Of a DNA stretch of 64,000 nt, positions 34,518-44,484 are shown piece by piece. The DNA comes from an uncultured Pelagibacteraceae bacterium (GTDB taxonomy: Bacteria > Pseudomonadota > Alphaproteobacteria > Pelagibacterales > Pelagibacteraceae). Location: positions 124,001-188,000 of the forward strand of contig CACIRD010000001.1 of assembly GCA_902588965.1 (NCBI GenBank), given 5' to 3'. Each line of letters begins with the position of its first letter. Positions within the stretch are counted from its first letter, which is position 1. Under the pieces are notes generated by a model, which was not told where the DNA came from, made no database searches, and saw nothing but the letters and a program-made list of their open reading frames with translations. The position numbers and the translations under genes were made by a program.

Positions 34518-36337
34518 TGTGCGGCATTGTGGGAATTACTAGTAATAAACCAGTTTCCTCCTCAATAATTAACTCATTAAAAAAATTAGAGTACAGAGGT
34601 TATGACTCGGCTGGGATAGCAACACTTCTAGAAGGAAAAATTAATGAATTTAAGTGTGAAGGAAGAGTAAAAACTTTAGAAAATAATATCTCTAAAATTA
34701 AAATGTTGGGTACAGTAGGAATAGGTCATGTTAGATGGGCGACCCATGGAGTTCCCAGTACTTTAAATGCACACCCTCATTCATCAGAAAGTGTTTCAGT
34801 TGTACACAATGGAATTATTGAAAATTCTAGTACATTAAAAAAATTTCTAGTTGAAAAAGGACATATATTTAAATCACAAACAGATACAGAGGTAATTGTT
34901 CACCTTATTACCGAGTATTTAAAAGATAACGATTTAAAAACCTCTATTTTGAAAATGTTGAAAAAACTTCATGGAAGTTTTGCTTTAGGAATTATTTTTA
35001 AAGATGAACCAGATTTAATTATTGGTGCAAGAAGAGGGTCTCCATTAGCAGTTGGTTATGGTCCTAATGAAAATTATTTAGGATCTGACTCATATGCTCT
35101 TAAATCAATGACAAATAAAATTTCATATCTAAATGATGGTGAATTTTGTGTTTTAAAGAAAAATAGTGTTGATTTTTTTGACGAGAATGGAAAAAAAATA
35201 AATAAAAAAATTTTAGAATTATCTAGCGAAGAAGGAAATTATGATAAAGGAGATTATAAACATTTTATGGCAAAAGAAATTGAAGAACAGCCAACAACCA
35301 TAAAAAATTGTGTTAACGAATATATTGATAAAATCAATAAAGATATAAATCTTTTAAATTTTCCCTGGAAGCAAAATGAAATAAATTCAATAAAGTTAAT
35401 TGGTTGTGGCACAGCTTATCATTCTTGTTTAATGGCAAAACATTGGTTCGAACAATTAACAGATCTTGATATTTCTGCAGATATAGCTTCTGAATTTAGA
35501 TACAGAAAAAATAAATTTAAAAAAGATAATTTATATATTTTCGTATCTCAATCAGGAGAAACAGCTGATACCTTTGCAGCTCTGGACTTATGTAACAAAA
35601 ATGACATGAAGACCTGCAGTGTTGTTAATGTTGTAGAAAGCTCTATTGCAAGAGACTCAAATTTTGTACTGCCTATTCACTGTGGACCCGAAATTGGTGT
35701 AGCTTCTACTAAAGCTTTTTTAGGACAAATGCTCGTTTTATATTTTTTCTCTCTGAAACTGGCTTATTTAAGAAAAGAAATTAATAAAGAAAAATATTTA
35801 AAAAAAATTCAAACTCTTTTGAAACTCCCAGATCTTGTTAAAAAAACTCTCGAAACAGAAACCCAAATTCAATCATCATGCAATTCATTTGTCGATGCAA
35901 AAGGCTCAATGTTTTTAGGAAGAGGAGCTTCATTTCCAATAGCATTGGAGGGAGCTCTTAAGTTAAAAGAATTAGCTTATATACATGCAGAAGGCTACCC
36001 AGCAGGTGAAATGAAACATGGTCCTTTAGCTTTAATTGAAAATGGTATGCCAGTTGTTGTAATTGCACCGAGAGATAAATATTATAACAAAACAATTTCA
36101 AACATGCAGGAAGTAATAGCAAGAGGAGCGAAAGTACTTCTAATTACAAATAAAAGTAATGATGAAATACTTTCAGAAAATATTTGGCAAACAGTTGAAG
36201 TTGAAAATATTGAAGATGATCTTTTGCCATTTTTAATTACAATACCTTTACAAAAGCTTGCCTATCATTCAGCTTTGAAAAAGGGTTATGATATAGATAA
36301 ACCTAGAAATTTAGCAAAATCTGTTACTGTTGAATAA
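34517..36337 (+). CDS. glmS: Glutamine--fructose-6-phosphate aminotransferase (isomerizing)
   Basis: 606 residues, standard length. MCGIVGITSN exposes Cys2 as the N-terminal glutaminase nucleophile; RWATHGVPSTLNAHPH and HNGIIENS complete that domain. Two SIS domains follow, with VSQSGETADT and CGPEIGVASTKAF in the first and the C-terminal AYHSALKKGYDIDKPRNLAKSVTVE. It makes glucosamine-6-phosphate for peptidoglycan and lipopolysaccharide. It begins one base into the stop of the acetyltransferase gene. Confidence 0.95.
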   Translation: MCGIVGITSNKPVSSSIINSLKKLEYRGYDSAGIATLLEGKINEFKCEGRVKTLENNISKIKMLGTVGIGHVRWATHGVPSTLNAHPHSSESVSVVHNGIIENSSTLKKFLVEKGHIFKSQTDTEVIVHLITEYLKDNDLKTSILKMLKKLHGSFALGIIFKDEPDLIIGARRGSPLAVGYGPNENYLGSDSYALKSMTNKISYLNDGEFCVLKKNSVDFFDENGKKINKKILELSSEEGNYDKGDYKHFMAKEIEEQPTTIKNCVNEYIDKINKDINLLNFPWKQNEINSIKLIGCGTAYHSCLMAKHWFEQLTDLDISADIASEFRYRKNKFKKDNLYIFVSQSGETADTFAALDLCNKNDMKTCSVVNVVESSIARDSNFVLPIHCGPEIGVASTKAFLGQMLVLYFFSLKLAYLRKEINKEKYLKKIQTLLKLPDLVKKTLETETQIQSSCNSFVDAKGSMFLGRGASFPIALEGALKLKELAYIHAEGYPAGEMKHGPLALIENGMPVVVIAPRDKYYNKTISNMQEVIARGAKVLLITNKSNDEILSENIWQTVEVENIEDDLLPFLITIPLQKLAYHSALKKGYDIDKPRNLAKSVTVE

Positions 36338-36372
36338 TCACCAAACTCTGTTAAAACAATCTTAGGTTGATT

Positions 36373-37752
36373 ATGAAAAAATGGAAATTAAATAGTTGGA
36401 GAAATTATCCAGTTAAGCACATTCCAAAATATGAGGATGAGAAGGATCTTAATTTAGTTTTAAATAAGATAAAGAATTTTCCACCGTTAGTATTTGCTGG
36501 TGAAACAACTCATTTAAAAAATCAATTAGCAGACGTTGCTGATGGAAAAGCTTTTTTATTGCAAGGGGGCGATTGTGCTGAAAGTTTTGCTGAATTTAAT
36601 CCAGACAAAATAAGAGATTATTTTAAAGTTTTCTTACAAATGTCTTTAGTATTAACATATTCAGCATCTTTACCAGTTGTTAAACTTGGAAGGATTGCGG
36701 GTCAATTCTCTAAACCAAGAAGCGCACCTACAGAAAAACAAGGTAACAAAGAATTGCCAAGTTATCTGGGTGACAATATAAATGGAATTGAATTTAATGA
36801 AAAAGCAAGAAGACCTGATCCAAAAAGATTATTTAAAGCATATTCTCAATCGGCATCGACTTTAAATTTAATAAGAGCATTTTGCCATGGAGGATTTGCA
36901 GATCTCAAAAAAGTTCATTTATGGAATTTAGGATATATTAAAAAAAGCCCGCAAGCTAAAAAATTTAAAGAGCTAGAAGATAAAATTGCAGATGCTCTAG
37001 CTTTTATGGATGCTTGTGGAATAAATTCAGATTTTAATAGAAGATTAAAGACTGTTAATTTTTGGACTTCTCATGAAGCATTGTTGTTACCATTCGAAGA
37101 AGCTATGACTAGAGTAGACTCCACTACTGGTGAGCATCATGATACCTCAGCTCATTTTGTCTGGATTGGTGACAGAACAAGACAGATTGATGGTGGCCAT
37201 GTAGAATTCTGCAGAGGAATTCAAAATCCCATAGGTATTAAATGTGGCCCAACATCAAAACCTGATGAGATTGTAAAAATATGTGAAAAAATTAATCCTA
37301 AAAATGAAAAAGGAAAAATAACTTTAATTTCAAGATTTGGACATGATAAAGTCGGTAAGTTTTTACCAAAATTAATTAGAGGAATTAAAAAGGAAGGTTT
37401 AAATGTAATCTGGTCTTGTGACCCAATGCATGGCAATACATTGGTATCTACGACTGGTTTTAAAACTAGACGATTTAACAATGTGCTTAATGAAGTTAAA
37501 AATGTTTTTGAAGTTCATCAAAGTGAGGGTTCATACGCAGGAGGACTTCATATTGAGATGACTGGACAAAATGTGACAGAATGTACTGGTGGTGCAAAAA
37601 ATATTTCTGATCAGGATTTATCCAGTAGATATCATACACATTGTGATCCAAGGTTGAACGCTGATCAATCAATAGAATTAGCATTTTTAATTTCGGATGA
37701 AATAAAGAAAAACTCAAATTACGCAAAAAATATTATTAAAGCGGCATCTTAG
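36373..37752 (+). CDS. 3-deoxy-7-phosphoheptulonate synthase, class II
   Basis: 459 residues from ATG 36373, preferred over TTG 36367 because AGG lies 6 bp ahead. SWRNYPVKHIPKYEDE at the start, LLQGGDCAESF with the metal Cys, KLGRIAGQFSKPRS, and CDPMHGN near 350 are class II (plant-type) DAHP synthase motifs. It condenses PEP and erythrose-4-phosphate, opening the shikimate pathway. It stands 35 bp after glmS and 38 bp before nadE. Confidence 0.92.
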   Translation: MKKWKLNSWRNYPVKHIPKYEDEKDLNLVLNKIKNFPPLVFAGETTHLKNQLADVADGKAFLLQGGDCAESFAEFNPDKIRDYFKVFLQMSLVLTYSASLPVVKLGRIAGQFSKPRSAPTEKQGNKELPSYLGDNINGIEFNEKARRPDPKRLFKAYSQSASTLNLIRAFCHGGFADLKKVHLWNLGYIKKSPQAKKFKELEDKIADALAFMDACGINSDFNRRLKTVNFWTSHEALLLPFEEAMTRVDSTTGEHHDTSAHFVWIGDRTRQIDGGHVEFCRGIQNPIGIKCGPTSKPDEIVKICEKINPKNEKGKITLISRFGHDKVGKFLPKLIRGIKKEGLNVIWSCDPMHGNTLVSTTGFKTRRFNNVLNEVKNVFEVHQSEGSYAGGLHIEMTGQNVTECTGGAKNISDQDLSSRYHTHCDPRLNADQSIELAFLISDEIKKNSNYAKNIIKAAS

Positions 37753-37790
37753 TCACTTTAAAATTTTAAACGATTCAATATATTTTAATT

Positions 37791-38528
37791 ATGGATGCAA
37801 AAAATAAAGTAAACTTTATAAAAGAGTGGATACAAAGCTACGTTGATAAAATGCCAGTAAAGGCAAAGTCACTAGTAATTGGGATTTCCGGTGGGATAGA
37901 TTCTTCAGTCTCGAGTACACTTTGTGCCCTGACTGGTATGAAAACGATAGTATTATCTATGCCAATAAAGCAAAAGAACGAACAACACGATTTAAGCCTA
38001 AAGCATCAAGAATGGTTAAAAAGAAATTTTAAGAATGTTGAAGGTCATACAATAGAATTAGATAATTTATTTGCTGCTTTTAAAAATTCATTGTCAAAAT
38101 TTGATAATGAACATGGAATGGCCAATACAAGAGCAAGATTAAGAATGACTACCTTATATCAAGTTGCCGCCGCTAATAAAGGTATAGTAGTTGGCACAGG
38201 AAACAAAGTAGAGGATTTCGGAGTTGGTTTTTATACAAAATATGGTGACGGTGGTGTTGATATTTCTCCTATAGCTGATTGTAACAAAACAGACGTTTGG
38301 GAACTTGGAAAAGAACTTAAAATTTTAAAAGAAATAATTGATGCACCACCAACAGACGGCTTATGGGATGATGGACGAACAGACGAAGGACAACTTGGGC
38401 TTTCGTATAAGGAACTTGAAGAAGCTATGAAAAATGAAGATTCACCAAATAGAGAAAAGTATTTAAAAATAAGAGAAGCCAACTTACATAAGATGGATCC
38501 CATTCCAGTTTGTAAGATTCCCAACTAA
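37791..38528 (+). CDS. nadE: NAD synthetase, ammonia-dependent type
   Basis: 245 residues. GISGGIDSSVSSTL (29-42) is the ATP pyrophosphatase P-loop, NTRARLRMTTLYQVA and VVGTGNKVEDFGVGFYTKYGDGGVDISPIADCNKT the substrate and Mg regions. There is no glutaminase domain (those enzymes are over 500 residues), so ammonia is the likely direct donor unless a partner supplies it. It makes NAD from deamido-NAD; nadK lies at 55667 in the same window. Confidence 0.92.
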   Translation: MDAKNKVNFIKEWIQSYVDKMPVKAKSLVIGISGGIDSSVSSTLCALTGMKTIVLSMPIKQKNEQHDLSLKHQEWLKRNFKNVEGHTIELDNLFAAFKNSLSKFDNEHGMANTRARLRMTTLYQVAAANKGIVVGTGNKVEDFGVGFYTKYGDGGVDISPIADCNKTDVWELGKELKILKEIIDAPPTDGLWDDGRTDEGQLGLSYKELEEAMKNEDSPNREKYLKIREANLHKMDPIPVCKIPN

Positions 38529-38573
38529 TCAATTAGATTCACAAATCTATAATTAAAGTATATTCCTAGAGTA

Positions 38574-39935
38574 ATGAATAAAGATATTTTTTTATCAAAT
38601 AGCCTCGGTGGCAAAAAAGAAAAATTTGTTCCAATTAACAAAAGTAATATTGGTATGTATGTTTGTGGACCAACAGTTTATGACGATCCTCATATCGGAA
38701 ATGCAAGACCATTAGTGATATTTGATTTGTTGTTTAAAGTTTTAAAGTGCAAATATGGTGATAAAGCGGTAACTTATGTTAGAAATATTACAGATATAGA
38801 TGATAAGATAATTAAATCATCAAAAGAAAAAAAAATTTCGATATCCGATTTAACAGACAAAATAACAAAAAAATTTCATAACGATTGTGAATATTTAATT
38901 TGTGATGTTCCTACACATGAGCCAAAAGCAACAGAAAACATTAAGCTTATGATTGATATGATAAATAATTTAATTAAAAATGAATTTGCTTATGAAAGTG
39001 AAAAACATATTTATTTTAAAGTTAAAAAATTTAAAGATTATGGTAAACTTTCTAATAAAAATCTTGAAGACTTAATAGCTGGTTCAAGGGTAGAGGTATC
39101 TGAAAACAAAAAAAATCCAGAGGATTTTGTTCTGTGGAAACCATCTATTGATGATGAACCTTTTTGGGAATCCCCATGGGGAAAGGGAAGACCTGGTTGG
39201 CACTTAGAATGCTCTGTTATGTCAAAAAAATACCTAGGCGCTACTTTTGATATTCATGGAGGTGGAAGAGATTTAATATTTCCACACCACGAGAATGAAA
39301 TAGCTCAATCGGTTTGTGCAAATAAAACAGATAGGTTTGCTAACTATTGGATACATAATGGTTTCATAACTATGTCAAAAGAAAAAATGGCTAAGTCTCA
39401 GGGCAATATTTTAAAGATTGGTGATTTTAAAAATAAATATAATGGACAAGTTCTAAGATTAGCTTTAATGAGCGCACATTACACACAACCATTAGATTGG
39501 AATGATAAATTGATGGGTGAATGTTATAGAACAATTAGCAAATGGTACGGTTGTTATGCTCCTACAAATAAAAAAATTTTGATTAAAGATGAAGATCTAC
39601 AACCACTTTATGATGATCTAAATTCACCGGGATATATAGCTAATCTACATAAACTTTATGTAAAAGCAAAAGATGGGAACTTATCTGATAAAGAATTGTT
39701 TACAGTAGCGTGTAATTTTATCGGACTTTTAAAACAGCCAAAAGAGAAATGGGATGAGTTTAAAAAAGGAAAAGTTGCTTTTTCAGAAAAACAAATTTTG
39801 GATAAAATAATCGAAAGGAATAAAGCCAGACAGGATAAAAATTATAAATTAGCAGATAAAATTAGAGGAGAGTTACTTGATAAAGGTATTTTAATTGAAG
39901 ATAAAGATGGTAAAACAACATGGAAAATTAAATGA
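38574..39935 (+). CDS. cysS: Cysteinyl-tRNA synthetase
   Basis: 453 residues, class Ia synthetase. YVCGPTVYDDPHIGNARP has the HIGH-type motif and a zinc Cys, WHLECSVMS and HGGGRDLIFPHHENE the rest of the zinc site, and KEKMAKSQGN the KMSKS-type loop with Ala in place of Ser. The C-terminal helical domain ends ILIEDKDGKTTWKIK. It charges tRNA-Cys. It overlaps cimA by 4 bp. Confidence 0.95.
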   Translation: MNKDIFLSNSLGGKKEKFVPINKSNIGMYVCGPTVYDDPHIGNARPLVIFDLLFKVLKCKYGDKAVTYVRNITDIDDKIIKSSKEKKISISDLTDKITKKFHNDCEYLICDVPTHEPKATENIKLMIDMINNLIKNEFAYESEKHIYFKVKKFKDYGKLSNKNLEDLIAGSRVEVSENKKNPEDFVLWKPSIDDEPFWESPWGKGRPGWHLECSVMSKKYLGATFDIHGGGRDLIFPHHENEIAQSVCANKTDRFANYWIHNGFITMSKEKMAKSQGNILKIGDFKNKYNGQVLRLALMSAHYTQPLDWNDKLMGECYRTISKWYGCYAPTNKKILIKDEDLQPLYDDLNSPGYIANLHKLYVKAKDGNLSDKELFTVACNFIGLLKQPKEKWDEFKKGKVAFSEKQILDKIIERNKARQDKNYKLADKIRGELLDKGILIEDKDGKTTWKIK

Positions 39936-41533
39936 CCAAAGAAAGACTTTATATATTTGATACAACTCTTAGAGATGGTGCACAAACTCAAGGTGTGCAT
40001 TTTTCTTTAGATGAAAAGATTAAAATTGCAAATGCATTGGACAATCTAGGTGTCGATTATATAGAAGGCGGTTGGCCAGGAGCAAACCCAATTGATACTG
40101 AGTTTTTTCAAAAAAATCTTAAACTCAAAAATTCAAGTTTTACAGCTTTTGGCATGACAAAAAAAACAGGAAGAAGTGCTGAAAATGATCCAGGTTTGTC
40201 AGCCATTCTTAACTCTAACACAAGCTCAGTTTGTCTTGTTGGTAAGTCTTGGGATTTTCATGTTGATATAGCTTTAGGAATTACAAATGAGGAGAATTTA
40301 GAAAATATCAAAGAAACCACAAAGCATTTTGTAAAAAATAACAAAGAGTTCATGTTTGATGCTGAGCATTTTTTTGATGGTTATAAAGCAAACTCAAAGT
40401 ATGCATTAGAGTGCATTAAAGCTGCGTACGACAATGGTGCTAAGTGGATAGTGTTATGTGATACTAACGGTGGAACTCTACCTCACGAAGTATCAAAAAT
40501 TGTAAAAGAAGTTTCAGATCATATTCCTGGTAAAAACTTAGGTATACATGCTCATAATGATACTGGTAATGCAGTTGCTAATTCTATAGCCGCTGTATTG
40601 TCAGGTGCAAGACAAGTACAAGGAACTATAAATGGATTAGGTGAGAGATGCGGCAATGCAAATTTAATGTCATTAATCCCTACTTTTTATTTAAAAAAAG
40701 AATTTCGTGAAAAATTTGAGATCAATATAAAAGATAAAAATATTAAAAATATTACTCAATGCTCTAGATTACTTGACGAAATATTAAACAGAAAACCTAA
40801 CAAACATTTACCTTATGTTGGAGCAGCAGCATTTTCACACAAAGGTGGTTTACATGTTTCAGCTGTGCAAAAAGATCCTAAAACTTATGAACATATAAGT
40901 CCAGAAGATGTGGGTAATAATAGAAATATTATTGTTTCAGATCAATCAGGCAGGTCAAATATAATATCGAGGTTAAAAACTATAGGAATTGAAATTGAAG
41001 AGCATGATCCAAAAATCAAAAAACTTTTGGAAGAAGTAAAAGATAGAGAGTTTATCGGATATAGTTACGATGGTGCTGACGCTTCATTTGAATTATTAGC
41101 AAGAAGAGTAATGGGGGATATTCCAAGATATATATCAATTAAAGAATATGATGTATCAGTAAAAAAAAATAAGACAGGAAATATTATTTCATCTGCAAAA
41201 GCACATTTGGAAGTAGATAAAAAAGTGATTTTATGTGAAGGAGAAGGAAACGGACCTGTTCACGCTTTAGATAATGCAATAAGAAATAACGTAGATAAAT
41301 TAGCCAAATACTCACAATATTTGAAAGATTTAAAATTAGTAGATTATAAAGTAAGAATTTTAAATACTGGAACTGAAGCGGTAACAAGAGTTTCAATTGA
41401 AAGCACAGATTCAAAAGGTAAAAATTGGTTCACAATAGGTGTTTCTGCAAATATAATTGACGCATCATTCAAAGCATTAGTGGATAGTTTAGATTATAAA
41501 CTTTTTAAAGATAATGCACCAGCAAGTCTTTAA
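39932..41533 (+). CDS. cimA: (R)-citramalate synthase
   Basis: 533 residues. The DRE-TIM barrel begins LYIFDTTLRDGAQTQGVHFS (the DTTLRDG metal motif) and has LGIHAHNDTGNAVANSIAAV as the His-x-His ligands; a C-terminal LeuA-type regulatory domain follows (about 400-530). VDYIEGGWPGANPID separates citramalate synthases from isopropylmalate synthases, by family memory. It condenses pyruvate and acetyl-CoA toward 2-oxobutyrate and isoleucine. ATGA overlaps with cysS and TAATG with the methyltransferase. Confidence 0.88.
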   Translation: MTKERLYIFDTTLRDGAQTQGVHFSLDEKIKIANALDNLGVDYIEGGWPGANPIDTEFFQKNLKLKNSSFTAFGMTKKTGRSAENDPGLSAILNSNTSSVCLVGKSWDFHVDIALGITNEENLENIKETTKHFVKNNKEFMFDAEHFFDGYKANSKYALECIKAAYDNGAKWIVLCDTNGGTLPHEVSKIVKEVSDHIPGKNLGIHAHNDTGNAVANSIAAVLSGARQVQGTINGLGERCGNANLMSLIPTFYLKKEFREKFEINIKDKNIKNITQCSRLLDEILNRKPNKHLPYVGAAAFSHKGGLHVSAVQKDPKTYEHISPEDVGNNRNIIVSDQSGRSNIISRLKTIGIEIEEHDPKIKKLLEEVKDREFIGYSYDGADASFELLARRVMGDIPRYISIKEYDVSVKKNKTGNIISSAKAHLEVDKKVILCEGEGNGPVHALDNAIRNNVDKLAKYSQYLKDLKLVDYKVRILNTGTEAVTRVSIESTDSKGKNWFTIGVSANIIDASFKALVDSLDYKLFKDNAPASL

Positions 41534-42249
41534 TGTTTAACAATATATCATTTATTTTACACAAGCCTCAACTTTCAGAAAATATAGGAGCTTGTGCTAG
41601 AGCTTTGAAAAATTTTAATTTCTCAAAATTAGTTGTTATTGATCCAAAGCCAACTTTTCCAAATGATAAAATATTTGCAACTTCAGTTGGAGCTAAAGAT
41701 ATAATTAATAAATGTAAAGTTTATCAAAATTTAGAGACAGGATTAAAAAATATAGATTATTTAATATCAACTACATCTAGATTTAGAAATAAAAATATAA
41801 ATCATATTCAATTAAATGAACTCAAAAAAATTGATTTTAAAAAAAAAGTAGCATTTATATTTGGACCAGAGGCCTCGGGGTTATCCAATAATGAGATAAG
41901 TTACTCAAATTATGTTTTGCAAATACCCTCTAACCCCAATTTTAAATCACTAAATTTATCACACAGTGTTATAATTGTTGCGCAACAACTTTATCAGTTA
42001 TTAAATATAAACAAGTCAAAATATTCAAAATCACACAAAGTTAAACCAGCATCTAAAAAAAATATTAATGCGCTTGTTAATTTATGTATTCAAAACTTGG
42101 AGAGTATAAATTTTTTTAATCCATTAGAAAAAAAACCTAAAATGCTTCAAAACCTGAGAAGTATATTTTATAAAATGGAACTTTCGGAAAAAGAAACACG
42201 TATTTTATCAAGTGTATTCGCTAGTTTATCTAAAAAAAAGGCTGATTGA
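41533..42249 (+). CDS. SpoU/TrmH family RNA 2'-O-methyltransferase (TrmJ-like)
   Basis: 238 residues. LHKPQLSENIGACARALKNF (10-29) is motif 1 with the catalytic Asn-Arg area, FIFGPEASGLSNNEI motif 2, and LNLSHSVIIVAQQLYQLL motif 3 of the knotted SPOUT fold. TrmJ methylates position 32 of several tRNAs, and the length with a C-terminal helical extension fits that group. Its TGA stop lies inside the -35 element of the rpsD promoter. Confidence 0.85.
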   Translation: MFNNISFILHKPQLSENIGACARALKNFNFSKLVVIDPKPTFPNDKIFATSVGAKDIINKCKVYQNLETGLKNIDYLISTTSRFRNKNINHIQLNELKKIDFKKKVAFIFGPEASGLSNNEISYSNYVLQIPSNPNFKSLNLSHSVIIVAQQLYQLLNINKSKYSKSHKVKPASKKNINALVNLCIQNLESINFFNPLEKKPKMLQNLRSIFYKMELSEKETRILSSVFASLSKKKAD

Positions 42250-42273
42250 CAAAATTTTTCTTAAGTTTATAAA
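42246..42273 (+). promoter_or_regulatory. Sigma-70 promoter for rpsD
   Basis: TTGACA (42246-42251, exact -35 consensus) and TATAAA (42268-42273) are 16 bp apart. The -35 element contains the TGA stop of the preceding gene. A start near 42280 would leave only about 6 nt before the rpsD ATG at 42286, so the mRNA may be nearly leaderless. Confidence 0.7.
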
Positions 42274-42285
42274 GCGTCCTATTAA

Positions 42286-42903
42286 ATGACAAAAAGACTA
42301 AACTCAAAACATAAAGTTGATAGAAGATTAAAAGTAAATCTTTGGGGAAGACCCAAAAGCCCATTTAATACCAGAGCTTATCCGCCAGGACAGCATGGTC
42401 AAACAAAATCTGCTAAACCTTCAGATTATGGGGTTCAACTGCAGGCAAAGCAAAAATTAAAATCCTACTATGGTAATATGAATGAAAGACAGTTTCGTAA
42501 TGTTTATAAAAAAGCCATAATGAAAAAAGGTGATACCGCTGAAAACTTAATTGGACTTCTTGAACGAAGATTAGACGCTATTGTATATAGAGCAAAATTA
42601 TCAACAACAATTTTCTCAGCCAGACAATTAATTAATCATGGACACGTAAAAGTTAATGGAAAGAAAGTAAATATATCAAGTTACCAAGTAAAAGAAGAGG
42701 ATAGTGTCGAAATCCGAGATAAATCTAAACAACTTGCATTTATAGATGTTGCGATGGCCAACAAAGAAAGAGAAGTTCCTGAGTATTTGCAAGTTGATGA
42801 AAAAAATAAAAAGGTTAAATTTGTAAGGGTTCCCAAGTTTGAAGAAGTGCCATACCCAGTTTTAATGGAACCAAATTTAGTTATTGAATATTATTCAAGA
42901 TAA
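42286..42903 (+). CDS. rpsD: 30S ribosomal protein S4
   Basis: 205 residues, expected length. [20 protein letters not shown] and [16 protein letters not shown] lead into the S4 RNA-binding domain [38 protein letters not shown]. It is a primary 16S rRNA binder in 30S assembly and often an autoregulator. The start lacks Shine-Dalgarno, in keeping with the close promoter. It is separated from its neighbours' functions and probably transcribed from its own promoter. Confidence 0.96.
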   Translation: MTKRLNSKHKVDRRLKVNLWGRPKSPFNTRAYPPGQHGQTKSAKPSDYGVQLQAKQKLKSYYGNMNERQFRNVYKKAIMKKGDTAENLIGLLERRLDAIVYRAKLSTTIFSARQLINHGHVKVNGKKVNISSYQVKEEDSVEIRDKSKQLAFIDVAMANKEREVPEYLQVDEKNKKVKFVRVPKFEEVPYPVLMEPNLVIEYYSR

Positions 42904-44484
42904 TTGAGTAAAAATTTTAAAAATATAATAGTATCAGTTTTAACCTTTCTTTTTCTTGTTGGAATATATTTAAGTATAAACACTGGTATTTCTCATGACG
43001 AGTTTCATGAACATCAAAATTGGCAAATTAATCTCAAGGCGATAAAAGATTTTTTATCAACTGGCAATTATAATGATCTTATAGTTTATAAAGATAGATA
43101 TCATGGAATTGGATTTAGTTACATTAGCCAACCAATACAATATATATTTTCAGATTTTTTACTAGGCTATCTTAACATAAATAATTATGGATCAATTCTT
43201 ATCTCAAAGCATATTGCAGTTTTCTCATTATTTTTTATCTCAGGTATTTTTTTTTATTTATTAATATCTTTATTAATTAAAGAAAAGAAAATCGCATTTA
43301 TATCTTTATTGATCTATTTGCTTTACCCATATTTATTTGGACATGCTTTATTCAATCCTAAAGATATACCTTTTTTGTCTATTTGGATTATTTGTACTTA
43401 CCTTATATCTGCAATTATTAAAGATCTTTTTTTAAAAAAAAATATCAATTTTAAAGATTTGATATTTTTATCTTTATTAACCTCTCTACTTATATCCATA
43501 AGGATAATAGGCTTATTAATTATTCTACAATATTTAATATTTATTTTATTTTATTTTGAAAGCAAAAAAGTGCCAGTTAAAGAATTTCTTAAAGTTTTTA
43601 AAAAACAAATTATTTTATCGATATTTTTAATATGTTCTTTCACATATATACTGAACCCAATTTTTTGGCATAACCCATTAGAAATAATAAATTCCGTAAC
43701 TCTAATGAGTAAATATCAGCAAGATATTTGTACTACTACATTGGGTAAGTGTGTAGAAGCTCTAAACTTACCTGCCAGTTATTATTTTGTATGGATGTTT
43801 TTTAAGCTTCCAATTATAATTTTAATTGGTTTTTTTATATTTCCATTAGTTGAAAAAAAAATATTTCAAAGCAAATTTGAAAAAATAATAATTTTATCAA
43901 TTATAACTACTGTTATATCGATATTATTACTATTTATAATTTTTAATGTAGCTATTTACGATGAAATTAGACATATTATGTTTTTAATTCCATTAATTTT
44001 TATATTTAGTATTTACAACTTATATTTATTTAACAAAAAAATATTTTCATATTTAGGTATGTTTTTTGTAGCTTTCTTCATTTTAGAAAATGTTTCATTA
44101 AAAGGTTATAGTTATACTTGGCTAAATTCATTCAGTAAATTTTACAATATTAATAAAGATTTTGAAGTCGATTATTGGGGTATTAGTAATAAAAATTTAA
44201 GTTTAAAAATTAGAGATCATTCAACAGATAATAATTTTGATAAATCAAATTGTATATATGGGGATAAGTATTCAAAAGTTTTTTTAGAAAATTATAATTT
44301 TAAATGTTTTAAAGGTTATAGCGAATTAGACTCTGCAAAAGACAGACCTTTTTATGTGATTAAAAATGTAAGAAATACTAGAAGATCCGATCCCAAGGAA
44401 TGTGATCTAATAATGGAAGATGGATATAGTTATACATTCAAAAAAGATAAGGTTGTAACTGGACAATTATGGTTTTGTGATTAA
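42904..44484 (+). CDS. Membrane glycosyltransferase-like protein (GT-C/PMT type)
   Basis: 526 residues starting at TTG directly after the rpsD stop. A first helix is followed by TGISHDEFHEHQNW, the acidic first loop typical of GT-C enzymes (DE pair), then eight or more helices and a soluble C-terminal domain of about 130 residues. LLYPYLFGHALFNPKDIPFLS has the PKD pattern seen in PMT_2-like dolichyl-mannosyltransferase relatives. It should use a lipid-phosphate sugar at the periplasmic face. Donor and acceptor are unknown. Its stop overlaps that of the convergent small protein. Confidence 0.6.
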   Translation: MSKNFKNIIVSVLTFLFLVGIYLSINTGISHDEFHEHQNWQINLKAIKDFLSTGNYNDLIVYKDRYHGIGFSYISQPIQYIFSDFLLGYLNINNYGSILISKHIAVFSLFFISGIFFYLLISLLIKEKKIAFISLLIYLLYPYLFGHALFNPKDIPFLSIWIICTYLISAIIKDLFLKKNINFKDLIFLSLLTSLLISIRIIGLLIILQYLIFILFYFESKKVPVKEFLKVFKKQIILSIFLICSFTYILNPIFWHNPLEIINSVTLMSKYQQDICTTTLGKCVEALNLPASYYFVWMFFKLPIIILIGFFIFPLVEKKIFQSKFEKIIILSIITTVISILLLFIIFNVAIYDEIRHIMFLIPLIFIFSIYNLYLFNKKIFSYLGMFFVAFFILENVSLKGYSYTWLNSFSKFYNINKDFEVDYWGISNKNLSLKIRDHSTDNNFDKSNCIYGDKYSKVFLENYNFKCFKGYSELDSAKDRPFYVIKNVRNTRRSDPKECDLIMEDGYSYTFKKDKVVTGQLWFCD

